Numbered from the stretch's first letter, positions 1 to 8,588 are shown. The stretch: 64,000 bases of DNA from Frateuria sp. Soil773 (GCF_001428405.1 NZ_LMSL01000002.1:143028-207027), one strand, 5' to 3'. Numbers and translations are program-made. Notes: generated by a model from the sequence alone, not told the origin.

Positions 1-403
1 GCGGCACCAGCAGCGCCTTGAGCACCAGACCGAGCAGATAGCTGCGCCGCGCCTGCTCGATCATCGCCAGCAGGACGTCGGCGATCTGCGGCTGGGCCAA
101 CGCATGCTGGCGGGCCTGCTCGAACTGGCCCCACTGCGCCAGCATCAGGCCGCCGCTCGCCAGTGCCCACAGCACCAGCAGCACGGCGAGCACGCGCATC
201 GGCTGCCGTGCCCAGGCCTGGCGCAGGATGCAGCCGGCGCTGACCACGATCACCGCGAAGGACGCCAGCAGGTAGGGATAGGCGGCGTGCCGCAGGTATT
301 GCAGGCCGCCGAACGCGGCCAGCAGCAGCACGATCCAGCAGGCGATGCTCCAGCCGGCGAAGCGGTGCGCCGACGACGGGCCGCCGCGTCGTGCCGGCGG
401 CAT
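1..403 (-). CDS. Partial multi-pass membrane protein, C-terminus outside the window
   Basis: Reading the minus strand from the ATG at 403 gives at least 134 residues with no stop before the window edge. Three clear hydrophobic segments lie near residues 16-33, 41-58 and 66-87, and a fourth begins near 122, so this is an inner-membrane protein. Its ATG overlaps the TGA of the upstream peroxiredoxin gene by four bases (ATGA), which suggests translational coupling. I do not recognise the family. The C-terminus is missing, so no function is proposed. Confidence 0.6.
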   Translation of the reverse strand, partial: MPPARRGGPSSAHRFAGWSIACWIVLLLAAFGGLQYLRHAAYPYLLASFAVIVVSAGCILRQAWARQPMRVLAVLLVLWALASGGLMLAQWGQFEQARQHALAQPQIADVLLAMIEQARRSYLLGLVLKALLVP

Positions 404-933
404 CAGGAGGCCGCCTTCAGCGCGGCGAGGTCGGCCAGTACCTGGGCGGCGTTCTTTTCCGGGTCGACGTCCTCGTAGACCTTCGCCACCCTGCCCTGCG
501 GGTCGATCAGGAAGGTGGTGCGCCTGGCGTAGTGGAAGCCGAGCTTCGAGCCCAGCACGCCGTAGGCCTCGGCCGCCTTGCGATCGGTATCGGCCAGCAG
601 CGGGAACGGCACGCGGTACTTTTCGGCGAACTTCGCGTGCGACGCCACGTCGTCCAGGCTCACGCCGACCACGTCGGCGCCGGCCTTGCGCAGCCTCAGC
701 ACGTCGTCGCGGAAGGTGCACACCTCGGTGGTGCAGCCGGGGGTGAAATCCTTCGGGTAGAAGTACAGCACCAGCCAGCGTCCATGGTGGTCGGCGGGCG
801 ACTGCCAGTGGCCGTTCTGGTCCTGCAGGCGGAAGTCGGGGGCGCGCCGGCCCACCTGCGGCGTCGCGGCGAAGGCCGCGGCAAGGCAACCGTAGAGCAG
901 GCCTGTAGCGAGCAGTTGCAGGAAACGACGCAT
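403..933 (-). CDS. Exported peroxiredoxin, Bcp/PrxQ type
   Basis: Thiol peroxidase of the AhpC/TSA superfamily, expected to reduce H2O2 and organic hydroperoxides. The 176-residue protein has an N-terminal hydrophobic segment with a plausible signal-peptidase site after AFA (residue 22), so it probably acts in the periplasm, unlike cytoplasmic Bcp. The active-site motif PKDFTPGCTTEVC places the peroxidatic Cys at 67 and a resolving Cys at 72, the spacing typical of the PrxQ alpha subgroup. Its stop overlaps the start of the downstream membrane-protein gene. The presumed reductant is a periplasmic thioredoxin-like protein; that is inference. Confidence 0.93.
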   Translation of the reverse strand: MRRFLQLLATGLLYGCLAAAFAATPQVGRRAPDFRLQDQNGHWQSPADHHGRWLVLYFYPKDFTPGCTTEVCTFRDDVLRLRKAGADVVGVSLDDVASHAKFAEKYRVPFPLLADTDRKAAEAYGVLGSKLGFHYARRTTFLIDPQGRVAKVYEDVDPEKNAAQVLADLAALKAAS

Positions 934-984
934 GGCGATACTCCGCGAAGGGAAACCGCCCCAGTGTATACGCGCCCGGTCAAG

Positions 985-1010
985 CGGAAGGCGCCTCGCG
1001 GCGCCTTCCG
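985..1010 (-). terminator. GC-rich hairpin downstream of the 1031-1486 gene
   Basis: A perfect 11-bp inverted repeat (985-995 with 1000-1010) closes on a 4-nt loop, just beyond the stop of the minus-strand gene ending at 1031. There is no real T-run, so it may be a weak intrinsic terminator or only an RNA 3'-end stabiliser. Confidence 0.5.
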
Positions 1011-1030
1011 AAGACCCCGGCCTTCGCCGC

Positions 1031-1486
1031 TCAGGGCTTGGCGATGGTGAACTTGCCCACCGACACGCCCAGGTTCACGCCCTCGCCGGTGCCGGCGAGC
1101 GCCAGCGAGGTGGTGCCCTTGGTCAGCACCTGCGCGGTCGAGCTTTTCACCACGCCCGCCTCGGCGCCGGCCTGCGCGTAGTCGCCGAAGACGTCGGCGA
1201 TGCCGCGCACCTTGCTGATCTCGCCCTTGCCGTTGGTGATGCGGTACTTGCCCGCGGTGAGGCCGCCGCCGACCACGCTGATCTTCACCGGCGACGACTG
1301 GCCGTTGCTGCAGGTCACCGTGCCGCGGCCCTCGGCATGCTTGTAGATCAACGACCAGCCTTCCAGGTTGAAGCGGAGGTCGCATTTCACCTGCGCGTCA
1401 TCGGCGCGCGCCATCGTCGGCAGGGCGGCCGTGGCCGTGGCACATGCCAGCACCAGTGCCGCCATTCCCAAAGTACGCTTGATCAT
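1031..1486 (-). CDS. Exported protein of unknown function
   Basis: A 151-residue protein starting at the ATG at 1486, which has a GGAGG ribosome-binding site about 7 nt upstream; a longer reading to 1705 lacks such support. A Sec signal peptide covers about residues 1-25 (MIKRTLGMAALVLACATATA then ALPTMARA). The mature part has two Cys (in VKCDL and VTCSN) that may form a disulfide, and it is glycine-rich near the C-terminus (GEGVNLGVSVGKFTI), like a small beta-rich periplasmic or surface protein. I do not recognise the family with certainty; the pattern recalls the DUF1134-like exported proteins, but this is weak. Confidence 0.8.
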   Translation of the reverse strand: MIKRTLGMAALVLACATATAALPTMARADDAQVKCDLRFNLEGWSLIYKHAEGRGTVTCSNGQSSPVKISVVGGGLTAGKYRITNGKGEISKVRGIADVFGDYAQAGAEAGVVKSSTAQVLTKGTTSLALAGTGEGVNLGVSVGKFTIAKP

Positions 1487-1719
1487 TGTGGCTTCCTCCG
1501 TAAGACCGGGTGGTCGGGTTGTGACGCGGAGCGAGTCTGGAGCGACATTCGTGAAGAAACCGCCTGCGCCCGCACGCGCGTTCAGCAAGGAAAAAACCGC
1601 GTGAAAGACAAGGCCGCGACCATTGGCCGCGGCCGCACGGGCGGACGGAACCGGCCTGCCGCGGCTCGTCCGCCGGCCGCAGGCGGCATAATCGGCGCAT
1701 TCCATGCGGAGGTTGCGAC

Positions 1720-2142
1720 ATGCTCAAGTATTCACTGGTCGGCTACGACGGTTCGGAATCCTCGCGCCGCGCCTTCGAGTTCGCCACGGCGCTGGCCCGC
1801 GCCTGCGGCGGCCGCGTGCGCGTGGTGTCGGTGCTCCAGGTGATCGAGAGCGGCGCCGACGCGACCACGCTGATGATGTCCGACGCCGACGCCGGCACCC
1901 GGCGGATCGCCGAACTGACCGAGGAACTGGCCGCGCTGGCTCCCGACATGGCCAGCCTGGTCGACCTGGAAGTGGTCCACGGCAGCCCCGGCGACAGCCT
2001 GCTCAACCAGGTGCGCCAGCACGGCGTGGACCACATCGTGATCGGCCACACCGAGCGCGGCGCGCTGGCGCGCTGGCTGCTCGGCTCGGTCTCCGGCGAC
2101 GTGCTGGCGCGGGCGCACGTGCCGGTCACCGTGGTGCGCTGA
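1720..2142 (+). CDS. Universal stress protein, UspA family
   Basis: A single-domain cytoplasmic Usp of 140 residues, starting at an ATG with GGAGG upstream. It begins with the typical strand and loop YSLVGYDGSESSRRAFEFA. The C-terminal nucleotide loop runs G109-x12-G122-S123, as in ATP-binding Usps, but the second Gly of the usual GxxG is Glu112, so ATP binding is plausible rather than certain. Such proteins accumulate under stress and modulate survival. The gene stands alone, divergent from the exported protein at 1031-1486. Confidence 0.93.
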   Translation: MLKYSLVGYDGSESSRRAFEFATALARACGGRVRVVSVLQVIESGADATTLMMSDADAGTRRIAELTEELAALAPDMASLVDLEVVHGSPGDSLLNQVRQHGVDHIVIGHTERGALARWLLGSVSGDVLARAHVPVTVVR

Positions 2143-2280
2143 GCGCGGCGCGCTCAAGGCGCCGCGGACGCCCGCCGGCGGGCTGGCGTTAATCCACCGT
2201 TGCGCTCCGCCCGTATCCTGTCACCATTCCGTCATGCGGGGGTGGGCCGCCCCTGCTCCACCTGCCGCAGGAACCCGCAC

Positions 2281-3102
2281 GTGAGTTATGCCGCATCGTT
2301 GCCCTGGACCCTGGAAAGCCTCGACCTCAGTCGCATCGACGTCGCCCGGGTCCGCCATGACGAAGACCTGTTCTTCCTGCTATGCAGCTCGTCCTTCGTC
2401 GAGAGCGGCTCGGACCTGTACACGCACAACCTGGTCGACCACTTCGCCGGCGACCAGGAGTTGCAGACCTGGCTCAGCCAGCACTGGGAACACGAGGAGC
2501 TGCAGCACGGCCGCGCGCTGGCCGCCTACGTCAAGGCGGTATGGCCCGAGTTCGACTGGGAGGCCGGCTTCCAGGCGTTCTGGAAGGAATACGGCGCGGT
2601 GTGCACCGCCGACCAGCTCGAACCCAGCCGCGGCCTGGAGCTGGCCGCGCGCTGCGTGGTGGAGACCGGCACCGCCAGCCTGTACCGCGCACTCAACGAC
2701 ATCACCGACGAGCCGGTGCTGAAGGAGCTCACCGGCCGCATCAAGAGCGACGAGGTGCGCCACTACAAGCACTTCTACCAGCACTACCGGCTGTACCGCG
2801 AGCGCGAGGGCTTCGGCCGCTACAAGGTGTTCCGCGCGATCCTGCGCCGGGTCAACGAGATCAAGAGCGAGGACAGCGACATCGCGCTGCGCCACGTGTT
2901 CAACCAGTGCTACCCGCAGCACCGCGGCGACGAGGCGGCGTTCCGCCGCATCAGCAACCGCGCGCAGGGCCTGCTGCGCCGGAACATCCCCGCCGAGATG
3001 ACGGTGAAGATGCTGCTCAAGCCGCTGGACCTGCCGCCGCGGCTGCAGAACGCGATGGAAAAACCGCTGGCGAAGATCGCCGAGAAGCTGTTCCTGCACT
3101 GA
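2281..3102 (+). CDS. Ferritin-like di-iron protein
   Basis: A predicted helical, cytoplasmic protein of 273 residues. Ligands typical of a di-iron four-helix carboxylate protein are visible: E41, E73-x2-H76, E128 and E158-x2-H161, the E/ExxH/E/ExxH pattern of the ferritin-like superfamily and acyl-ACP desaturases. I chose the GTG at 2281; reading on upstream to a TTG at 2200 gives a low-complexity extension with no family resemblance. The substrate is not known: it could be an oxygenase or desaturase, or an iron or peroxide handling protein. The neighbouring Usp gene on the same strand would fit a stress role, but that is only context. Confidence 0.8.
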   Translation: MSYAASLPWTLESLDLSRIDVARVRHDEDLFFLLCSSSFVESGSDLYTHNLVDHFAGDQELQTWLSQHWEHEELQHGRALAAYVKAVWPEFDWEAGFQAFWKEYGAVCTADQLEPSRGLELAARCVVETGTASLYRALNDITDEPVLKELTGRIKSDEVRHYKHFYQHYRLYREREGFGRYKVFRAILRRVNEIKSEDSDIALRHVFNQCYPQHRGDEAAFRRISNRAQGLLRRNIPAEMTVKMLLKPLDLPPRLQNAMEKPLAKIAEKLFLH

Positions 3103-3220
3103 AGCCGCCGCCCGGTCCCGGCCGGGCCATCGTTCGGCACATCCATGCCGAATGGCCCTGTTCCCGGCGCGCGGCGCCGGGCAGTTTCCACGCATCCGCC
3201 GCCAACCCGGGCAAACCGCG

Positions 3221-4279
3221 ATGCGCATCCCTCTGCTCGGTCTGCTGCTTGCCGCCTCGGCCGCGTGCAACGCCGCGCGCGCCGGCGAATGTCCCTCCCA
3301 GGCCGGGTTGCGCAGCCACGGCGTGCCCGGCGCGGTGATCGTGTCGCTGGCCGGCCAGCGCACCGCCGTGAGCGCCTGCGGCCTCGCGGATACGGCACGG
3401 CGGCGGCCGATGTCCGGCCGCACCGTGTTCCAGGCGGCGTCGCTGAGCAAGCCGGTGGTCTCACTGATCGCGCTGAAGCTGGCCGGACAGAAACGGCTGG
3501 ACCTGGACAAGCCGCTCGCCGGCTACCTGCACGGCCCCTACCGGCACGACCGGCGCCCCCTGGGCGACAGCCCGCAATGGGATAGCGACGCCGATCCGCG
3601 CCTGGCGAAGGTGACGGCGCGGATGGTGCTCAGCCATCGCAGCGGCCTGCCCAACTGGGCCTTCGGCGAACCCTTGCGGTTCGTCGCCGATCCGGGGACG
3701 CGCTGGAACTATTCCGGCGAGGGCTTCGCCTACCTGGCCGCGGCGCTGGAGGCCATCGCCGGCCAGCCGCTGCAGCCGCTGGCCGACGCGCAGGTCTTCC
3801 GGCCGCTGGGCATGCGCGACAGCAGCTTCGTATGGCGCGACGCCTACGCCGGCCGCGTCGCCACCGGCTACGACAAGCGGGGCCACGCCATCGACACCGC
3901 GCGCTTCCGCCGCCCGATCGCCGCGGCCTCGCTCTACACCACGCCGGCCGACTACGCGAAGTTCGTGCGGGCGCTGCTGCTGGCCGCGCCGGGGACCGCC
4001 CTGGCCCTGGAACGCCAGCGGCAGACCGTGGTGGATGCGAAATACGCGCTGGGCTGGGGACTGGGCGTGGGCATCGAGACGCGGCCCGACGGGGATTGCG
4101 CGTTCCACCACGGCATCAACGAGGGCTTCCAGTCGTTCTTCATGGCCTGCCCCGGCAGCGGCCGCGGCGTGCTGTGGTTCACCAACAGCGACCGCGGGCT
4201 CGAACTCGCACCGGCCATGCTGGAGGCATACGTGCCCGGCAAGCATCCGCTGCTCGGCTGGCCGGTGCTGCGTCCCTGA
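3221..4279 (+). CDS. Exported serine hydrolase, beta-lactamase/PBP4* family
   Basis: A 352-residue member of the beta-lactamase (class C-like, PF00144) fold. From the ATG at 3221 a signal peptide covers about residues 1-21 (cleavage after ARA). The catalytic SxxK is S74-L-S-K77, the Tyr motif appears as YSG in RWNYSGEGF, and the KTG position is HHG in HHGINEGF. This set is typical of the esterase/D-aminopeptidase/EstB-like branch rather than true beta-lactamases. An in-frame start 23 codons upstream (3152) would bury the signal peptide and was rejected. Substrate unknown; periplasmic. Confidence 0.87.
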   Translation: MRIPLLGLLLAASAACNAARAGECPSQAGLRSHGVPGAVIVSLAGQRTAVSACGLADTARRRPMSGRTVFQAASLSKPVVSLIALKLAGQKRLDLDKPLAGYLHGPYRHDRRPLGDSPQWDSDADPRLAKVTARMVLSHRSGLPNWAFGEPLRFVADPGTRWNYSGEGFAYLAAALEAIAGQPLQPLADAQVFRPLGMRDSSFVWRDAYAGRVATGYDKRGHAIDTARFRRPIAAASLYTTPADYAKFVRALLLAAPGTALALERQRQTVVDAKYALGWGLGVGIETRPDGDCAFHHGINEGFQSFFMACPGSGRGVLWFTNSDRGLELAPAMLEAYVPGKHPLLGWPVLRP

Positions 4280-4312
4280 GGGCGGTCGGGGACGCCGCAG
4301 CCGCGTAGCGCC

Positions 4313-4765
4313 TCAGGACTGCGAGACAGGACGCGCGGCAGCCTCGATCCGCCGCTGCTCGTGCTGCACCGCCTTCAGCTTCGCCACGTCGACCGGACGG
4401 ATCTGCCGGATCGTGCAGGGGAAGTCGCGCCGGCCGGTCAGCACCTTGTCGAAGCCCACCGAGACCTCGTGCAGGTTCGAGGTGAGTCCGATGGCCTGGG
4501 TGAATTCCAGGTCGGTGCAGCCGCCCACGTCGAGCAGCCACGCCTCGTTGGGCCGGGTATAGACGGCCAGCCGGTCCCTGCCCAGCGGCTCCCACGAGTA
4601 CAGCGTGAAGAAACGGAAGCTGCGCACCGGCGCGCCGGCCGCCGCCGCATAGGCGGCCTGGCGCTGGCTGTCCTGCTGCGCCCGGGGGACGCCGGAGCAG
4701 GCGGCCAGCAGCGCGAGCAGGCCGGCAAGGCCGGCCCCGGAAAGCCACGGACGGTTGTATTTCAT
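4313..4765 (-). CDS. DUF6491-family lipoprotein
   Basis: A 150-residue lipoprotein. The signal peptide ends in the lipobox LAAC with Cys23 as the lipidated residue. The body (RSFRFFTLYSWEPLGRD, then a GGCTDLEF segment and a late FPCTI Cys) matches the pattern I associate with DUF6491, a small family common in Xanthomonadales; two Cys may pair. A GAGGAGG ribosome-binding site lies 8-9 nt before the ATG at 4765. It sits 60 nt downstream of another lipoprotein gene on the same strand, so the two may share a transcript. Function unknown. Confidence 0.83.
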   Translation of the reverse strand: MKYNRPWLSGAGLAGLLALLAACSGVPRAQQDSQRQAAYAAAAGAPVRSFRFFTLYSWEPLGRDRLAVYTRPNEAWLLDVGGCTDLEFTQAIGLTSNLHEVSVGFDKVLTGRRDFPCTIRQIRPVDVAKLKAVQHEQRRIEAAARPVSQS

Positions 4766-4825
4766 GGCGATGCCTCCTCGACGGACATCTGCGGGAACGC
4801 GCGAGCCGCCCGCCGGCCTACACGG

Positions 4826-5572
4826 TCACTTCTTCTTGCCCTTGCCGACCGGCAGCCACTTGGCCGGATCGAAGCCGCCGACCTCGTAGACCAGCTCCTG
4901 CTTCTTCTCGCCGTCCTGCAGGGTGACGTTCATGCTGATCTTCTTCGCCTTCTGCAGCATCGCGATGAAGGCCTTGTCGTCGCGGATCATCAGCGCCGGC
5001 TCGCCGGTGGTGGGCGCGAAGGCCTTGATCCCCACCGGCTTGCCGTCGACCGTGCTGGCGATGGTGCAGTTGCCCTTGCACACGAAGCCGTGGCCGTTGC
5101 CGTAGAGAAAGGCGTTCTGGCCCCACTCGGTGTGCCGGCGCAGCACCAGCCGCACGCGGTCGTTGCCGGACGGCTTGCTGCTGTAGATCGTCGCGGTGGA
5201 CTGCGTGCCGCCCTGCATCGGCGAGACCTGGTACAGCCACAGCGCGGCGAGGCGGTTCTTCTCGCTGTTTTCCTTCCAGCGCTGCTCGATCGGCGGCAGG
5301 CTCTGCTGCACCTCCTTCGCCGCGGCCGTGCCCGGATAGCGGTCCAGGATGTCGTGGCCCATGGTCACCGCCATCTCGTCGTTCTTGATGCGCAGCAGTT
5401 GGCGGTAGGTCTCCAGCTTCTGCACGGCCTCGGCCTCCTTGCCCGGCGGCTGGCCCGGCGCCGCCGCAGGCGCGGCGGCCTGGTCGGCCTGGCCGGCCTG
5501 CTGCGAGCAGCCGGCGAGCGCGAGGGCGCCGCACAGCAGCACGGCGAAGGAACATGGCATCGGGCGTTTCAT
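4826..5572 (-). CDS. Lipoprotein of unknown function
   Basis: A 248-residue protein with a lipoprotein signal ending LAGC (Cys22), then an Ala/Pro/Gln-rich linker to about residue 45, then a predicted helical stretch and a beta-rich C-terminal half containing a CKGNC pair that could form a disulfide. The ATG at 5572 has GAGGTG about 8 nt upstream. The C-terminus is strongly basic (GKGKKK). I do not recognise the family. It probably forms a unit with the DUF6491 lipoprotein downstream; both are envelope proteins. Confidence 0.82.
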   Translation of the reverse strand: MKRPMPCSFAVLLCGALALAGCSQQAGQADQAAAPAAAPGQPPGKEAEAVQKLETYRQLLRIKNDEMAVTMGHDILDRYPGTAAAKEVQQSLPPIEQRWKENSEKNRLAALWLYQVSPMQGGTQSTATIYSSKPSGNDRVRLVLRRHTEWGQNAFLYGNGHGFVCKGNCTIASTVDGKPVGIKAFAPTTGEPALMIRDDKAFIAMLQKAKKISMNVTLQDGEKKQELVYEVGGFDPAKWLPVGKGKKK

Positions 5573-5641
5573 CGGCAGGCACCTCGAAAGGACAGGCGGC
5601 TAGAGTGGAACGAGCCGGCCGTGACGCGCAACCCGGCGTCA

Positions 5642-5667
5642 GGCGAGGCGCCGGCCGGCGCCTCGCC
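5642..5667. repeat. 26-bp perfect palindrome in a gene-free gap
   Basis: The stretch 5642-5654 is the exact reverse complement of 5655-5667, with no loop. It lies in the 5573-5829 gap between two minus-strand genes, where no convincing reading frame exists. It has no T-run, so it is not an obvious terminator; it could be a repetitive extragenic palindrome or a dyad-symmetric binding site. Confidence 0.5.
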
Positions 5668-5829
5668 GAAACGCTCGCGCAACTGGGCGCGGTAGCGGCG
5701 GCTGCATGGGTGCGTGATCCGTCGCGTGCACTGGCGGCGGTCGCTGTTCGGGCTGGATGCGGCGCCCGCCCGCACCTCGCCCGGACCCGTCGCGGCGATG
5801 TAGCGGCTGGCCGACGACCTGGCCTGAAC

Positions 5830-6132
5830 TCAGCTCTCGCTGCCCAGGGTGGAGTCGAAGTGCTCGATCCGGGCGACCTGGTCGAGCCAGACGAAGCGGC
5901 TCCAGTCCGGCTCGTCCGGCCGCTCCAGGCGGACCACGCCGTTGATGCCCTCGTTCCCGTCGGGGTCGAGGAACAACTGCACGTTCGGCCGCTCGCTGAC
6001 GAAGCCGTCGCAGACGTCGCCGTTCTCCAGCGTGAGCGCGACGTGGCCGTTGGTGGGCAGGACGCCGACCAGCGCCTCCAGTCGCCGGATGGCGGCCGGA
6101 TCGGTGACGACGCGTTCGGCATGGCGACCCAT
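5830..6132 (-). CDS. DUF3247-family small protein
   Basis: A 100-residue cytoplasmic protein beginning MGRHAERVVTDPAAIRRLE. The layout, with a conserved N-terminal motif, a Sm-like beta core (VALTLENGDVCDGFVSERP), a DPDGNEGIN turn and a C-terminal DQVARIEH strand, matches DUF3247, a family known mainly from Xanthomonas and relatives. A role in RNA or protein binding has been suggested by fold only. No signal peptide. It is transcribed away from the MFS gene at 6281, and the 148-bp gap between them should hold both promoters. Confidence 0.82.
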   Translation of the reverse strand: MGRHAERVVTDPAAIRRLEALVGVLPTNGHVALTLENGDVCDGFVSERPNVQLFLDPDGNEGINGVVRLERPDEPDWSRFVWLDQVARIEHFDSTLGSES

Positions 6133-6280
6133 GGCGATCTCCCGTGGCGATGCGATGCCCCGAACCTAGCGCGCCGCCGGGCAAGCCGGGGTGAAGCGAA
6201 CGGCACGCAAGCGCATGGACCGCCATGGCGCGACAAGCGCCGCCGCGACGACCGATAATGCCGGACCCGCAAGGATTCCC

Positions 6281-7552
6281 ATGCCGCCTTCCACTCCTCC
6301 CGCCCCTGCCGACTCGCTGCTCGGGCATCGCGCGTTCGTCCAGTTCTGGTTCGCCAGGACCGCGTCCGGCTTCGGCTTCCAGATGCTGTCGGTGGCGGTC
6401 GGCTGGCAGATCTACGCGATCACCGGCCGCGCGCTGGACCTGGGCCTGATCGGCCTGGTGCAGTTCGTTCCCTCGGTGCTGCTGGCGCTGCCGGCCGGCC
6501 ACGTCGCCGACCAGTTCGAGCGGCGGCGCATCGTGCTGCTCGGGCAGGTGATCGAATGGATCGCGATCGCGCTGCTGGCCGCGCTGACCCTGCTCGGCGG
6601 CATCCACGAGGCCGGTATCCTGCTGCTGGTGTTCGCGATCGGCGTGGCCAAGGCGTTCGAGTTCCCCGCCCTGCAGTCGATGCTGCCAGCCCTGGTGCCG
6701 CCCAGGATCCTGCCGCGCGCGATGGCGGTGAACGCCTCGGCCGGCCAGGCGGCGATGATCATGGGCCCGGCGATCGGCGGCTTCCTGTACGTGGCCGGCC
6801 CCGGCGTAGTGTATGCGGTGTGCGGCGCGCTGTACCTGGTCTCGGTGGCGCTGATGGCCCGGCTGCGCTACGAGCAGGCGCCGCCGAAGCGCGAGCCGGC
6901 GACGCTGAAGACGCTGTTCGCCGGCGTGCACTTCATCCGCGCGCGCAAGGACGTGCTCGGGGTGATCTCGCTGGACCTGTTCGCCGTGCTGCTGGGCGGA
7001 GCCACCGCGCTGCTGCCGATCTTCGCCAAGGACGTCCTGCACACCGGCCCGTGGGGGCTGGGCCTGCTGCGCGCGGCGCCGGCGGTGGGCGCGCTGCTGA
7101 TGTCGCTTTGGCTGGCGCGGCACAACATGGAGCGCCGGGTGGGCGCGATCATGTTCGCCTCGGTGGCCGGCTTCGGCGTCGCCACGCTGGTGTTCGCCTT
7201 CTCCACCGTGCTGTGGCTGTCGCTGGCCGCGCTGTTCGCGCTGGGCGCGTTCGACATGGTCAGCATGGTGATCCGCGGCGCGCTGGTGCAACTGGACACG
7301 CCCGACGACATGCGCGGCCGGGTCAGCGCGGTGAACGCGATCTTCATCAACACCTCCAACCAGCTGGGCGAGTTCGAGTCCGGCCTGCTGGCGGCCTGGC
7401 TCGGCGCGGTGGGGGCCACCGCGGTCGGCGGGATCGGCACGCTGGTGGTGGTGGGCCTGTGGATGGCGATGTTCCCCACCCTGCGCCGGCGCCAGCGCCT
7501 GCATGCGGAACCCGAGCCCATCCAGGAGGCGCCGGCGGCCGACACCCTCTAG
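6281..7552 (+). CDS. MFS exporter, EntS/MFS_3 type
   Basis: A 423-residue inner-membrane transporter with about twelve hydrophobic segments. The N-terminal half carries the loop GHVADQFERRRIVLLGQ (motif-A-like, between TM2 and TM3) and the central loop holds basic residues. It resembles the enterobactin-exporter-like MFS_3 group (PF05977). I take the ATG at 6281, which has AAGGA 7 nt upstream; an in-frame ATG at 6191 adds 30 residues not typical of the family. Substrate unknown; it stands alone, so there is no siderophore context. Confidence 0.9.
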   Translation: MPPSTPPAPADSLLGHRAFVQFWFARTASGFGFQMLSVAVGWQIYAITGRALDLGLIGLVQFVPSVLLALPAGHVADQFERRRIVLLGQVIEWIAIALLAALTLLGGIHEAGILLLVFAIGVAKAFEFPALQSMLPALVPPRILPRAMAVNASAGQAAMIMGPAIGGFLYVAGPGVVYAVCGALYLVSVALMARLRYEQAPPKREPATLKTLFAGVHFIRARKDVLGVISLDLFAVLLGGATALLPIFAKDVLHTGPWGLGLLRAAPAVGALLMSLWLARHNMERRVGAIMFASVAGFGVATLVFAFSTVLWLSLAALFALGAFDMVSMVIRGALVQLDTPDDMRGRVSAVNAIFINTSNQLGEFESGLLAAWLGAVGATAVGGIGTLVVVGLWMAMFPTLRRRQRLHAEPEPIQEAPAADTL

Positions 7553-7679
7553 CCAGGCCGCCCGCATCCCACCCCCCTGCCGGCAACTGAACCGCGGCCG
7601 CGCCGCGGCCCGGCATCCACGTCCCGCTCACGCCCGGCACGCCAAGCTCCTTAGCCCTGCAAGCCCAAGGAGCCTCCCG

Positions 7680-8015
7680 ATGAACAGAAACCGTGACCTC
7701 GAGCGCCAGCTCAACGGTGTCAGCGAGCGCGTGCGGGAACGCGTGCGCCACTACGCCGACGAAACCGCCGATGCCGCCGGCGACCTGATCGAGCGCGGCC
7801 GCCGCGCCACCAGCCGGTTCGGCCGCAGGGCGCCAAGCTACGGCCGGCAGTTGTCGCGCTTCGCCGAGGACATGAGCGACGAGGCCGCGTACCAGTACCG
7901 CCGCGCGCGCCGGCACGTCAGCCGGCACCCGGTGGCCGCCGCCGCGATCGTGGCCGGCACGATCGGCGCCTTCCTGCTGCTGCGCCGCGCGTTCCGCAGC
8001 GACGACGACGAGTAG
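7680..8015 (+). CDS. DUF883/ElaB-YqjD-like membrane-anchored protein
   Basis: A 111-residue protein with a long Arg/Glu-rich amphipathic helical region followed by one C-terminal transmembrane segment (about residues 81-103, RHPVAAAAIVAGTIGAFLLL), and a short acidic tail SDDDE. This is the layout of ElaB/YqjD-type proteins, tail-anchored in the inner membrane and, in E. coli, ribosome-associated in stationary phase. AAGGAG lies 8 nt before the ATG. The gene is isolated and ends at a bidirectional terminator. Family assignment is by layout, so moderate. Confidence 0.78.
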   Translation: MNRNRDLERQLNGVSERVRERVRHYADETADAAGDLIERGRRATSRFGRRAPSYGRQLSRFAEDMSDEAAYQYRRARRHVSRHPVAAAAIVAGTIGAFLLLRRAFRSDDDE

Positions 8016-8037
8016 TCGCCCATCCGGCTAAAAACGC

Positions 8038-8069
8038 CAAGGGCCGGACGGTCGCCCGCCCGGCCCTTG
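8038..8069. terminator. Bidirectional hairpin between convergent genes
   Basis: A 10-bp stem (8038-8047 with 8060-8069) closes on a 12-nt loop between the convergent genes ending at 8015 and 8088. An AAAAA run (8030-8034) precedes it, giving a T-run when read on the minus strand. Confidence 0.65.
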
Positions 8070-8087
8070 CAGCTTGCCCGGCGGACG

Positions 8088-8588
8088 TCAGTCGATCGTC
8101 GAGATGTTCACCTCCACGCGGCGGTTCGGCGCCAGGCAGGCGATCAGCTTCCTGCCCTTGAGGTCGGGGCAGTCCGCCACCGGGTCGGCGGCGCCGCGGC
8201 CTTCCACCTTGATCGCGTCGGCCGGCACGCCGTGCCCGACCAGGTAGTCGCGCACCGCTTCGGCACGCTTGAGCGAGAGCCTTTCGTTGGCCTTGTCGCC
8301 GCCGATGCGGTCGGTATAGCCCAGTAGCTGGACCGATTCGATCCGGCTGGCCTGCTTGAGCTTCTCCGCCAGGCCGTCCAGCTCGCTGTTGGCGTCGCCG
8401 GTCTTGAGGGTCGCCTTGCCGAAGGCGAACAGCGCATCGGCGGACAGGGTCTGGTGGGCCTGCTCCACGACGGGCGCGGCAGGCGCCGGCGCGGGCGCCG
8501 GCTTGCTGGCTTCCCTGTGGCAACCGGCAAGCGCCAGGGCGATGCCGCCCATGGCCGTATAGACGTACAGACGAACGGTTTTCTGCAT
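8088..8588 (-). CDS. OmpA-family lipoprotein
   Basis: A 166-residue outer-membrane lipoprotein: lipobox LAGC (Cys23), an Ala/Pro linker to about 45, then an OmpA C-terminal domain. Peptidoglycan-binding features are present: a GYTDRIG loop with the Asp that contacts diaminopimelate, and NRRVEV near the end. Two Cys flank the insert ADCPDLKGRKLIACLAPNRRV, which probably forms a disulfide loop. AAGGAAAG precedes the ATG at 8588. It is the shorter of two tandem paralogues; the next gene upstream, 8759-9610, has the same domain plus an extra one. Likely tethers the outer membrane to the cell wall. Confidence 0.9.
   Translation of the reverse strand: MQKTVRLYVYTAMGGIALALAGCHREASKPAPAPAPAAPVVEQAHQTLSADALFAFGKATLKTGDANSELDGLAEKLKQASRIESVQLLGYTDRIGGDKANERLSLKRAEAVRDYLVGHGVPADAIKVEGRGAADPVADCPDLKGRKLIACLAPNRRVEVNISTID

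Noticed and set aside
985-1010. Kinship of this hairpin with the palindrome at 5642-5667
   Set aside because: Both contain GGCGCC-rich arms, but the rest of the arms differs; shared GC-rich words are expected at this base composition.
5569-5830. Short minus-strand frame upstream of the lipoprotein genes
   Set aside because: Arg/Ser-rich reading across the 26-bp palindrome without a ribosome-binding site or recognisable motif.
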